Positions 1 to 5,696 of a DNA stretch of 12,148 bases are shown here, piece by piece. Made by a program: the position numbers and the translations under genes. Position 1 is the first letter of the stretch; every line of letters starts with the position of its first letter. Under the pieces are notes generated by a model. The model was given only the letters and a program-made list of their open reading frames with translations. It made no database searches and was not told the DNA's origin. Source of the DNA: an uncultured Lachnospiraceae bacterium (GTDB lineage: Bacteria; Bacillota; Clostridia; Lachnospirales; Lachnospiraceae); NCBI GenBank assembly GCA_947625995.1, contig CANQQN010000040.1, forward strand, positions 1 through 12,148. Direction: 5' to 3'.

Positions 1-283
1 CCACATACATGATGGCGTCAGAGATCAGCGCCGCCAGCCCCTGACTGTACACCATCTGGGAGATGCGGTTCAGGGACACAAGGAAGCTGTCGTAGACCCT
101 TCCAAAGATGACATACAGCAGCAGAAAGAGCCCGCACACCACCAGATCCCCTTTTGCGTAATAGGGGGATGCCGTGCGGTCCGCGTAATACCCCAGCCAG
201 CAGGCGGCAAAGGGGACGGCAAGGAGTATGGCGTCCATGCTTTTTACTAACCGCAGGGCCGCGTTATGCTTCAGTCTGCTCAT
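1..283 (-). CDS. Sugar transferase (exopolysaccharide type), N-terminal part, cut by window edge
   Basis: The visible 94 residues run from ATG at 283 out of the window. They begin MSRLKHNAALRLVKSMDAIL. There is a hydrophobic segment at about residues 18-35 and a second at about 46-59, then a stretch reading FGRVYDSFLVSLNRIS and a third, weaker hydrophobic stretch. This layout of membrane helices followed by an (F/Y)GRVYDSF-like stretch is what I recall from the N-terminus of clostridial polyprenyl-phosphate sugar-phosphate transferases, whose catalytic domain would lie outside the window. Such enzymes load the first sugar-phosphate onto undecaprenyl phosphate at the membrane to start exopolysaccharide or glycan synthesis. 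An AGGGAGG ribosome binding site (complement of 294-300) lies 10 bases before the ATG. About 1 kb of non-coding sequence with several promoters precedes it, so it is probably the first gene of its operon. Family assignment is from the N-terminus only. Confidence 0.7.
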   Translation of the reverse strand, partial: MSRLKHNAALRLVKSMDAILLAVPFAACWLGYYADRTASPYYAKGDLVVCGLFLLLYVIFGRVYDSFLVSLNRISQMVYSQGLAALISDAIMYV

Positions 284-596
284 ATGGATGCTGCCTCCCT
301 TCCCGTGGCGCAGCCGCTCTCCCGGCTCCGGCCATCTGTCAACATACCGGTAGTCTCCATGAGAATCCCGGCGAAATCTGTCTTTTTTCGACAACTGAAA
401 ATAAAGGGCAGGCATTTGTAGCACAAGCTAAATTTTCCTCTATTTTCAGCTTCAGGCGCTATTTTTCATCACAAAACGATAAAAACGGCCTGATGTAACT
501 TTTTGTATTTCACATTTTAAAATCTGTGCCTGCCGCGCGTACCTGCCCGGCAGTTGACAAATCGGCAGCTAGTATAATCACATCAATATATAGTAT

Positions 597-625
597 AGCA
601 TACCCGATTTTTACACTCCCGTCAA
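597..625 (-). promoter_or_regulatory. Sigma-A promoter upstream of the sugar transferase (proximal)
   Basis: On the minus strand there is TTGACG (625-620), a 17-base spacer and TATGCT (602-597). A second TATACT lies at 597-592 but would need a 22-base spacer. The expected start site is near 590, giving a leader of about 307 bases before the sugar transferase ATG. Box match and spacing are good, but there is no independent support. Confidence 0.5.
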
Positions 626-647
626 CAAAATATTCCGTTTATTGACT

Positions 648-680
648 GGGTTTTTGCAGTATAGACAAACCCCTGTCTAT
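648..680 (-). repeat. Two overlapping, mutually exclusive hairpins in the leader
   Basis: ATAGACA (661-667) and TGTCTAT (674-680) form a perfect 7-bp inverted repeat around a 6-base spacer. GGGTTT (648-653) and AAACCC (667-672) form a perfect 6-bp inverted repeat that uses the spacer of the first. RNA from either strand could form only one at a time. They lie just downstream of the promoter at 705-732, so they would be in the 5' leader of that transcript. Neither hairpin is followed by a U run, so they are not intrinsic terminators. The first could alternatively be a DNA operator. Confidence 0.4.
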
Positions 681-704
681 GACCGCTGTCCTTACACAAT
701 GCCT

Positions 705-732
705 ATTATACTCAATATTGCAGAAAAGACAA
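705..732 (-). promoter_or_regulatory. Sigma-A promoter upstream of the sugar transferase (distal)
   Basis: On the minus strand TTGTCT (732-727), a 16-base spacer and a perfect TATAAT (710-705) make a plausible promoter with a start near 698. The leader would be about 415 bases and would include the competing hairpins at 648-680. It is one of three minus-strand promoter candidates between hflX and the sugar transferase. Confidence 0.5.
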
Positions 733-808
733 CAGGTAATTGTAGCCTTTCTATACTATTTTTGGCATCGGTTGACACTGTTTTCCTGTTTTTTGTCAAT
801 ACATAGAA

Positions 809-861
809 AAAGAGTCCTTGATTTCATATATCATATATAAAATCAATTCCTCCTCCTCTTT
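809..861 (-). other. Nested hairpin with purine-rich internal loop
   Basis: TTGATTT (minus strand, 846-840) pairs with AAATCAA (824-818). The paired AT stem continues inward for six more pairs, one of them G-U only in minus-strand RNA, to a three-base loop at 831-833. Outside this 13-bp stem, AAAGAG (861-856) pairs perfectly with CTCTTT (814-809), leaving an asymmetric internal loop of GAGGAGGAA opposite GGA. The 3' side runs into two more T residues, so weak terminator activity is possible but not convincing. The GAGGAGGAGGAA stretch also looks like a ribosome binding site; a 16-residue reading frame from TTG at 846 to TGA at 796 follows it. Confidence 0.45.
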
Positions 862-889
862 ATCCCCAAGATGCGCATTCACATGCAAG

Positions 890-1159
890 TATTTATCATA
901 TCGTTTGGCTTTTCAGTTTGGGAAAGGCACCGCCGCAGCCTGACACGACGGTTGCCTTACCCCACTGAGTATAAACCAAAACTGGTTGGCAGATCCATTG
1001 ACGCGCCCCGTTGCCTGTTCTCACTTTTCCATAAGACAGGCAAACCGGAGCAGCATCCTTCAAACCCTTTTCAGCATCCATAAAAAAACCGGAGGAATTT
1101 ACCCCCCCCCGGACATTTTTACAACTTTTTGGATTTGTTATAAATTGACACCTCAACTT
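890..1159 (-). ncRNA. Candidate structured RNA or structured leader, family not recognised
   Basis: The RNA would begin near 1159, set by the promoter at 1166-1194. Past the terminator-like hairpin (1082-1112) it contains a hairpin with 8 perfect pairs, TTGCCTGT/ACAGGCAA (1011-1018 with 1036-1043, 17-base loop). It then has a long bulged hairpin at 904-980. From outside in, its helices are 904-908/976-980, 910-912/973-975, 914-917/964-967, 920-922/960-962, 924-928/954-958 and 929-935/946-952, with a 10-base loop. That is about 27 pairs by eye. One pair (933 with 948) is G-U in minus-strand RNA but C-A in plus-strand RNA, which favours the minus strand. I checked by memory for SAM, TPP, FMN, cobalamin, lysine, glycine, c-di-GMP-I, ydaO and T-box signatures and for SRP, tmRNA and RNase P cores, and saw none. 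The 3' end is not defined; 890 is only where the obvious structure ends. Confidence 0.5.
1082..1112 (-). terminator. Intrinsic terminator-like hairpin containing a G9 tract
   Basis: In minus-strand RNA, CCGGGGG (from 1112) pairs with CCTCCGG (1095-1089) with one G-U pair. Further G-U pairs are possible towards a short loop, and the hairpin is followed directly by seven U residues (1088-1082). It lies about 50 to 75 bases after the start site predicted from the promoter at 1166-1194, a typical attenuator distance. The G run is nine bases long (C1102-C1110 on the plus strand), so polymerase or replication slippage could change the stem. It may also stop readthrough from hflX. Confidence 0.5.
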
Positions 1160-1165
1160 TATCCA

Positions 1166-1194
1166 AGTATACAGCAATTGTAAAAAAATGTCAA
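1166..1194 (-). promoter_or_regulatory. Strong sigma-A promoter inside the hflX-sugar transferase gap
   Basis: On the minus strand there is a perfect TTGACA (1194-1189), exactly 17 bases of spacer and TATACT (1171-1166). Directly upstream (about 1195-1235) the strand is almost pure A/T, like an UP element. The predicted start is A at about 1159. Because no credible ORF follows, this promoter is the main argument that the sequence below it is a regulatory or structural RNA. Confidence 0.7.
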
Positions 1195-1301
1195 TATGAA
1201 ACTTAAAAAAATTATATTATAGATTTTATTCTTTTATATTCTACCCTATTCGCCCTATATTGGCAACCTATTTCTTTCGTCATTCCGTAGAAAAATACAG
1301 G

Positions 1302-1316
1302 AAATCCAACGGATTT
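1302..1316 (-). terminator. Weak terminator-like hairpin at the hflX stop codon
   Basis: Minus-strand AAATCC-GTT-GGATTT is a perfect 6-bp, 3-base-loop hairpin that overlaps the last two bases of the hflX stop codon. It is followed after five bases by a T5 run. The stem is short and AT-rich, so it may be only partly effective. It is the only candidate for the end of the hflX transcript before the promoter at 1166-1194. Confidence 0.3.
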
Positions 1317-2565
1317 AATGGTAAATTTCAAATGCATATTCCGGCGGAATGTAGCCTTTTACAAGAATTCCTTCGTCCCGGTATTCCTCCTTCAGGATCT
1401 CTCCGCGGCGGCGGATAATCTGTATCTTTGCAGCTTCTTGATAGGAAAAAATTTTTTCCACGTATAATCGGCCTGCCCGCACCTGTTTTTCCAGCTGTTC
1501 AAGCAGCAGATCCAATCCTTCCCCCGTTTTGGCGGAGATTCGGAGGGTTTCATTTGCATTCATATCTTTAATAGTGTTTCTATCGGGCACTAAATCTGAT
1601 TTGTTAAATAATGTGAACACCGGCTTATTCATGACGCCAAGCTGACGGAGCGTTTCATATACGATATGCATCTGTGTTTCTACATTGGGATTGGAGGCGT
1701 CCGCCACATGAAGGATCAGATCCGCGTATTTTGCCTCCTCAAGGGTACTTTTAAACGCTTCGATCAGATGATGGGGCAATTTGCGGATAAATCCTACCGT
1801 GTCCGTCAAAAGCACCTGCTGGCCGTTTGGCAGCGCAAGCATTCTGGTCGTGGGATCCAGCGTGGCAAAAAGGCGGTCCTCCTCTGCTACGCCGGCGTTC
1901 GTCAACATATTTAAAAGCGTGGATTTGCCTGCGTTGGTGTAGCCCACGATCGCCGCCACATACGCATGATTCCTGCTTCTCTGGCTGCGGGTCACCTCCC
2001 TGTGCCGTTCCACGCTCTTCAGGTCTTCCTTCAATCTGGATATCCGCTCTCTGATAAGACGGCGGTCTGTTTCCAGCTTCTTTTCACCGGGTCCTCTGGT
2101 CCCGATACCGCCGCCGAGCCTTGACAGACTGCGGCCAAGGCCTGCAAGTCTGGCCGCCCGGTATCTCAGTTGGGCAAGCTCCACCTGTATCTTTCCTTCC
2201 CGGGTGGCGGCCCTTCCCGCAAAAATATCCAGTATAACCAGCGTCCGGTCCATCACCTTCGTATCCAATTCTTCCTCAAGATTGGCCATCTGGGCCGGGG
2301 ACAGTTCATCGTCGCAAATAATACCGGTAGCCTCACGTTCCCACAAAAGCGCCCGGATCTCCTCCAGCTTGCCTTTTCCCACATAGGTGCCCGGGTGGAT
2401 CTGCTCACGGTTCTGAATGACCGTCCCTACCGCTTCGGCGCCGGCGGTATCCGCAAGCTGGGCAAGCTCCTGCAGGGACGCTTCCGTGTCGTCGCCTTCT
2501 CGCAGGCATACGCCTACCAAGATCACTTTTTCTTTCACTTCATCTGTAAGGTGGTGTCCTGTCAA
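1315..2565 (-). CDS. hflX: Ribosome-associated GTPase HflX
   Basis: This 416-residue protein has all HflX hallmarks. An N-terminal HflX domain (about 1-200) includes the glycine-rich GGGIGTRGPGEKKLETDRR segment (151-169). The G domain has G1 GYTNAGKS (208-215), G2 around TLDPTTR (235-241), G3 DTVGF (255-259), G4 NKSD (321-324) and G5 SAK (344-346). HflX is known to bind 50S subunits and to split stalled or hibernating ribosomes under stress. The length is normal for the family. The start chosen is TTG at 2565: no in-frame ATG lies nearby, the out-of-frame ATG at 2575 opens only a short frame, and AAAGGA sits nine bases before the TTG. It begins 14 bases after the TPR lipoprotein gene stops, so it is probably the last gene of the operon starting with the pectate lyase. 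Confidence 0.95.
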   Translation of the reverse strand: MTGHHLTDEVKEKVILVGVCLREGDDTEASLQELAQLADTAGAEAVGTVIQNREQIHPGTYVGKGKLEEIRALLWEREATGIICDDELSPAQMANLEEELDTKVMDRTLVILDIFAGRAATREGKIQVELAQLRYRAARLAGLGRSLSRLGGGIGTRGPGEKKLETDRRLIRERISRLKEDLKSVERHREVTRSQRSRNHAYVAAIVGYTNAGKSTLLNMLTNAGVAEEDRLFATLDPTTRMLALPNGQQVLLTDTVGFIRKLPHHLIEAFKSTLEEAKYADLILHVADASNPNVETQMHIVYETLRQLGVMNKPVFTLFNKSDLVPDRNTIKDMNANETLRISAKTGEGLDLLLEQLEKQVRAGRLYVEKIFSYQEAAKIQIIRRRGEILKEEYRDEGILVKGYIPPEYAFEIYH

Positions 2566-2579
2566 TCCTTCTCATCCTT

Positions 2580-3326
2580 TCAACGGGACAGCAAAAATTC
2601 GTACTCTTTCTTTGCAGCCTCATCCTCAGGATATTGTGCCACATAATCTGTCATTTTATCAAGGGCCGTCTCATATTCTCCCATATATTCATAGCAGACT
2701 GCCTGCTGGTACAAAAGTCCCTGCAGGGATTTTCCGTCTGCCTGCCTGATCCCTTCGTCAATTTCCGCAAGAGCGCCTTCGTAATCTTCCCGGAGCATCT
2801 TGCAGTTTGCCACAGACTGATACAGAGCCGCCCGCGTGGGAGTATTCCGGATCGCTTCCCCGTAATATTCTTCCGCGGCCTCATAGTCTTCCATGGATTC
2901 CGCAGCTCTGCCGGCATACTCATACGCCGAGGGCTCGCCTGCATTTACCGCCGCGAGGAAGGCTTCCTTGGCTTCCTCATACCGCTGCAGCCCAAAAAGC
3001 GCCATTCCCTTATCGGAGAGCAGCTGCCCGTTGTCATCGTCCTTTTCCAAAAGACCTTCATAAATTTTCAATGCGCTGTCAAACTCTCCCGCTCCCATAA
3101 AGGCTTCACCGCGAAGGAGCAGGATATCCTGCTCCTTTACGGTATCATACCAATGGTGTTCCGACAGCGCATCCCCGAAGGTCTGTGCCGCAGCAGCGTA
3201 TTCATCTGCCTCAAGCTGGGAAACCCCTGTCTCCACAAGTCCCTGCGCCTTGCCACAGGCGCAGAGAACCAGCAAGGCCGTCCACACAGGCAGGAGCTTC
3301 CATATTTTTTTCATAACATTCTTCAT
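2580..3326 (-). CDS. TPR-repeat lipoprotein
   Basis: This is a 248-residue protein. The N-terminus (MKNVMKKIWKLLPVW...) has lysines, a hydrophobic segment at about 11-21 and a lipobox LCAC, which places the lipidated cysteine at residue 24, so the mature protein should sit on the outer face of the membrane. The rest is helical and reads as about six tetratricopeptide units (roughly 30-58, 68-95, 102-128, 133-162, 166-195 and 204-235), with recurring patterns such as YEEAKEAFLAAV, YEAAEEYYGEAI, YEGALAEIDEGI and YETALDKMTDYV. TPR arrays usually bind peptides or partner proteins; no partner is evident here. It starts five bases after the pectate lyase stop, with AAAAAGG upstream as a ribosome binding site, and hflX follows 14 bases after its own stop. 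A start at Met5 (3314) is possible but has a poorer upstream sequence. Confidence 0.85.
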   Translation of the reverse strand: MKNVMKKIWKLLPVWTALLVLCACGKAQGLVETGVSQLEADEYAAAAQTFGDALSEHHWYDTVKEQDILLLRGEAFMGAGEFDSALKIYEGLLEKDDDNGQLLSDKGMALFGLQRYEEAKEAFLAAVNAGEPSAYEYAGRAAESMEDYEAAEEYYGEAIRNTPTRAALYQSVANCKMLREDYEGALAEIDEGIRQADGKSLQGLLYQQAVCYEYMGEYETALDKMTDYVAQYPEDEAAKKEYEFLLSR

Positions 3327-3331
3327 ATCTT

Positions 3332-5614
3332 TCAGCCTTTTTCTGCCTGAAAACTGTCGATCAGCTTCACAACGTGCTTCAATATCTCCAGCGCGTCATC
3401 GGAAGTCACTTTGCCATCTCCCGTCACATCCGCCGCCAGCGTTTGGTTTTCGTCAAGCTCAATCAGCTTCACCACTGCTTTCAGGACTGTCAGGGCATCA
3501 TCGGACGTGATCTTCTCATCGCCTGTCACATCGCCGTATGTAAAGTCGGGAACAGGCTGTGTCTGTTTGCCCACCGTGATCTTCACGCTCTGGGTAAATT
3601 TGGCGTCGTCTGCAGAAGTAGCTGTGATAACCGCTTCACCGTTTCCAACCGCCTTTACAAGGCCGCTGTCAAACACAACCGCAACTGCCTCGTTGTCGCT
3701 GGTCCAGACAATGTCTTTATTGGTGGCGTTGCTGGGCGTCACGTAGGCATTCAACTGCAGAAAACCGCCCTTGGAAAGCTTGCTGTCTTCCTCTGTCAGA
3801 TACATGGACTCTACCGGATGTTTCACCGAAGCGTCCGCAGGCTGAATATCTTCCTCCGGGCCGTATGTGGTGCGAAGCCAGTTTTCCGCGCTCATATCAT
3901 AGGTGTACGCGCCGTTGTATTTCTGTACAGTCTCCTGCACGGTCTCCAAAGGTACCATCTTGTATTCATAAGGAAGCACGGCTTCCATGTCGTAAGCGAT
4001 CTCAAAAGGCTCGTACTTTTCGCTGCCCTTCGGCGTGGTCTCCGGGGTGCCGTCCTCTTTTAACACCGGGATCAGGGTAGGTTTTGCCTTGGTCATGGTA
4101 TCCGCCGGGATCAGTTCGCCGGTCACGGAATTTCTCACCCCAAGGATTGTGGATTTCCACGCCCAATGATTAAGGGTGGATTTATCATACCATTGATAAC
4201 CCTTTGTAAACTGATTTTCACCGTTTTTATCCCAGCTGCTGCCGGTGGAGGTTTCTCCCTTTGTGTTGGTTGTCTTGGAATTTACGATCAGAACGCGGTT
4301 CATAGCCTCTGCAAACAGGCTGTCCCAAGGCGCGTTCAGGTTTGTGGTCTCGTCTCCCTGCCGCTCGTCGCCGGTGATGGGCTCATCCACACCGTAGAAC
4401 ACACAGGTATCCACGCCGATGGAAGCGCCGTCTCTGGCGTCCATGCAGCGGTTCACGCCCAGCTTGCCGTAGGAGGTAAAAGGCTCCTGCGCGTGCATGG
4501 TAAAATGGCCCATGTTGTTGAAATAGCAATTGAACACATGGCCTTGTCCCTGCCGGATCATAGGCACACGCTGGCTGACATTTGTGTATTCGTTATAGGC
4601 AAGCGTCAACTGCAGATTCGGGTTGCCGTTTTGCAGACTTTCGCTTTCGTCTTTCCAGTCCTTGTCGCCGCTGCCTGTCAGATGCACCTTGTCATGGATC
4701 GCTTCGTATTTCATAATATCCTCGGCTGTAGCGCCGCCATCCCGAAGGGCCGTATATCTGGCTCCCGCCGTGCGGCGATCCTGCTCCATGTAGGTGATCG
4801 TCTTGTAGATGGCGCTTGTCTTCTCCGGCACAACGGTAGGAAGGCCGAATTCGCACCATGAAAAGGTGACGCCGGAAGCGCCGTTTTCCAGATCGATGTT
4901 ACCGTCCGCGGCAATGGTGAATGTACAGTGGTCGATCCACACGTTTTTGGCGCCGTTGATCTTGACAAAGGCCCAACCTGCTTCCTTATGGTTGCCGGTC
5001 ACGTCCCACTGCCACATTTCATCAAATTTCAGATTGCGGAATACCAAATCGTTGCTGGACGCCTGAAGCTTGAAGGTCACATGCTTGATCGTGACCCCGG
5101 ATCTTGAAAAAACAGTCAGGCCGTCAATATCGGAAAAATTCAGGTTGGAAACCCCTGACGCCTCCAGCACCGGGTTGGTATAAGCCAGATCGCCGTAGGA
5201 AGAGATACAGGAGTATTTCTGCTGCTCCTCCTCGGTCAGATTTAATTCTCTCGGGCCCATGAACAGGTCTTTTGTGATCTCGATGACCTTTACTTGCCCT
5301 TTGCCTGCATCCGTCACGGCTTCCAAAAATTCTCTCTCGTCGGAAACTGTGCGGTATTCCTTTCCGGCGTATTCCGGCGCCACATACTGGGAACGGTCAT
5401 GAACGCCTGCGGCGGCATAGCCGGTCACCGACAGGAAACTGGTATCGTAATCGCTGAAAGAGCTTACCGTTCCGGGGATTTCTTTCTGCTCCCCAACTCT
5501 CTCCACCTCAGCGGCCTGAACCGGCCGGCCGACTGCAGGGATCTGCACGCTTCCCGCCATCAGCACAGCCCCAAGCGCCAAAGCAATTATTTTTTTGGCA
5601 ATATGGTGTCTCAT
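3332..5614 (-). CDS. Secreted pectate lyase (PL1-like) with Big2 and dockerin-like modules
   Basis: This 760-residue protein would cleave polygalacturonate outside the cell by beta-elimination. A signal peptide (1-35: KK, hydrophobic core, cleavage near VQAA) is followed by a right-handed beta-helix catalytic region (about 60-430). That region carries the PL1 signature WIDHCTF (226-232) and RVPMIRQGQGHVFN (349-362), in which the second arginine fits the family's catalytic Arg. After a linker region come an immunoglobulin-like Big2 domain (about 600-682) and a C-terminal pair of 22-residue dockerin-type calcium repeats, DVTGDEKITSDDA and DVTGDGKVTSDDA (about 694-715 and 728-749). The start at 5614 is chosen over an upstream in-frame ATG at 5719. 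It begins the signal peptide, has AGGAGG six bases upstream and lies about 40 bases after a strong promoter, whereas the longer form would overlap rloB and the promoter itself. It leads an operon with the TPR lipoprotein and hflX. Confidence 0.9.
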   Translation of the reverse strand: MRHHIAKKIIALALGAVLMAGSVQIPAVGRPVQAAEVERVGEQKEIPGTVSSFSDYDTSFLSVTGYAAAGVHDRSQYVAPEYAGKEYRTVSDEREFLEAVTDAGKGQVKVIEITKDLFMGPRELNLTEEEQQKYSCISSYGDLAYTNPVLEASGVSNLNFSDIDGLTVFSRSGVTIKHVTFKLQASSNDLVFRNLKFDEMWQWDVTGNHKEAGWAFVKINGAKNVWIDHCTFTIAADGNIDLENGASGVTFSWCEFGLPTVVPEKTSAIYKTITYMEQDRRTAGARYTALRDGGATAEDIMKYEAIHDKVHLTGSGDKDWKDESESLQNGNPNLQLTLAYNEYTNVSQRVPMIRQGQGHVFNCYFNNMGHFTMHAQEPFTSYGKLGVNRCMDARDGASIGVDTCVFYGVDEPITGDERQGDETTNLNAPWDSLFAEAMNRVLIVNSKTTNTKGETSTGSSWDKNGENQFTKGYQWYDKSTLNHWAWKSTILGVRNSVTGELIPADTMTKAKPTLIPVLKEDGTPETTPKGSEKYEPFEIAYDMEAVLPYEYKMVPLETVQETVQKYNGAYTYDMSAENWLRTTYGPEEDIQPADASVKHPVESMYLTEEDSKLSKGGFLQLNAYVTPSNATNKDIVWTSDNEAVAVVFDSGLVKAVGNGEAVITATSADDAKFTQSVKITVGKQTQPVPDFTYGDVTGDEKITSDDALTVLKAVVKLIELDENQTLAADVTGDGKVTSDDALEILKHVVKLIDSFQAEKG

Positions 5615-5660
5615 AGTGATCCTCCTTTTGAAAAAATTCACCGACTTCATCGTTAGATTC

Positions 5661-5689
5661 AGTATACCATAACAGGTTAGTTTTCTCAA
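5661..5689 (-). promoter_or_regulatory. Sigma-A promoter of the pectate lyase-TPR-hflX operon
   Basis: On the minus strand TTGAGA (5689-5684), a 17-base spacer and TATACT (5666-5661) give a start near 5654. This leaves a 40-base leader with an AGGAGG ribosome binding site at 5626-5621. The -35 box lies only seven bases past the stop codon of the RloB-like gene. I see no terminator in between, so some transcripts from the defence genes may run into the pectate lyase. Confidence 0.7.
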
Positions 5690-5696
5690 CGAAATT

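Larger units (their letters stand above)
284..1314 (-). other. Long non-coding region between hflX and the sugar transferase
   Basis: About 1,030 bases hold no ORF with a believable start, ribosome binding site and protein-like composition. What is present on the minus strand, in order of transcription, is: an A/T-rich block (about 1195-1260), a promoter (1166-1194), a terminator-like hairpin with a G9 run (1082-1112), and hairpins at 1011-1043, 904-980 and 809-861. These are followed by a promoter (705-732), a pair of competing hairpins (648-680), a promoter (597-625) and a roughly 300-base untranslated leader down to the sugar transferase ATG. In that last leader I see only a possible hairpin pairing GCTGC with GCAGC (roughly 289-317), which would cover the ribosome binding site. 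Confidence 0.7.

Noticed and set aside
284..320. c-di-GMP-I riboswitch suggested by a GCCACGGG-like stretch before the sugar transferase
   Set aside because: The required upstream GGCAAACC-type core and tetraloop-receptor layout are missing.
154..498. 114-residue plus-strand reading frame
   Set aside because: It runs antisense through the sugar transferase start and its leader, has no ribosome binding site, and its composition is not protein-like.
554..578. Plus-strand TTGACA and TATAAT boxes
   Set aside because: The spacer is only 13 bases and no plus-strand gene follows.
896..1177. 93-residue minus-strand reading frame
   Set aside because: Its TTG start overlaps the promoter's -35/-10 spacer region, an internal ATG has no ribosome binding site, and the frame covers long hairpins that explain the sequence better.
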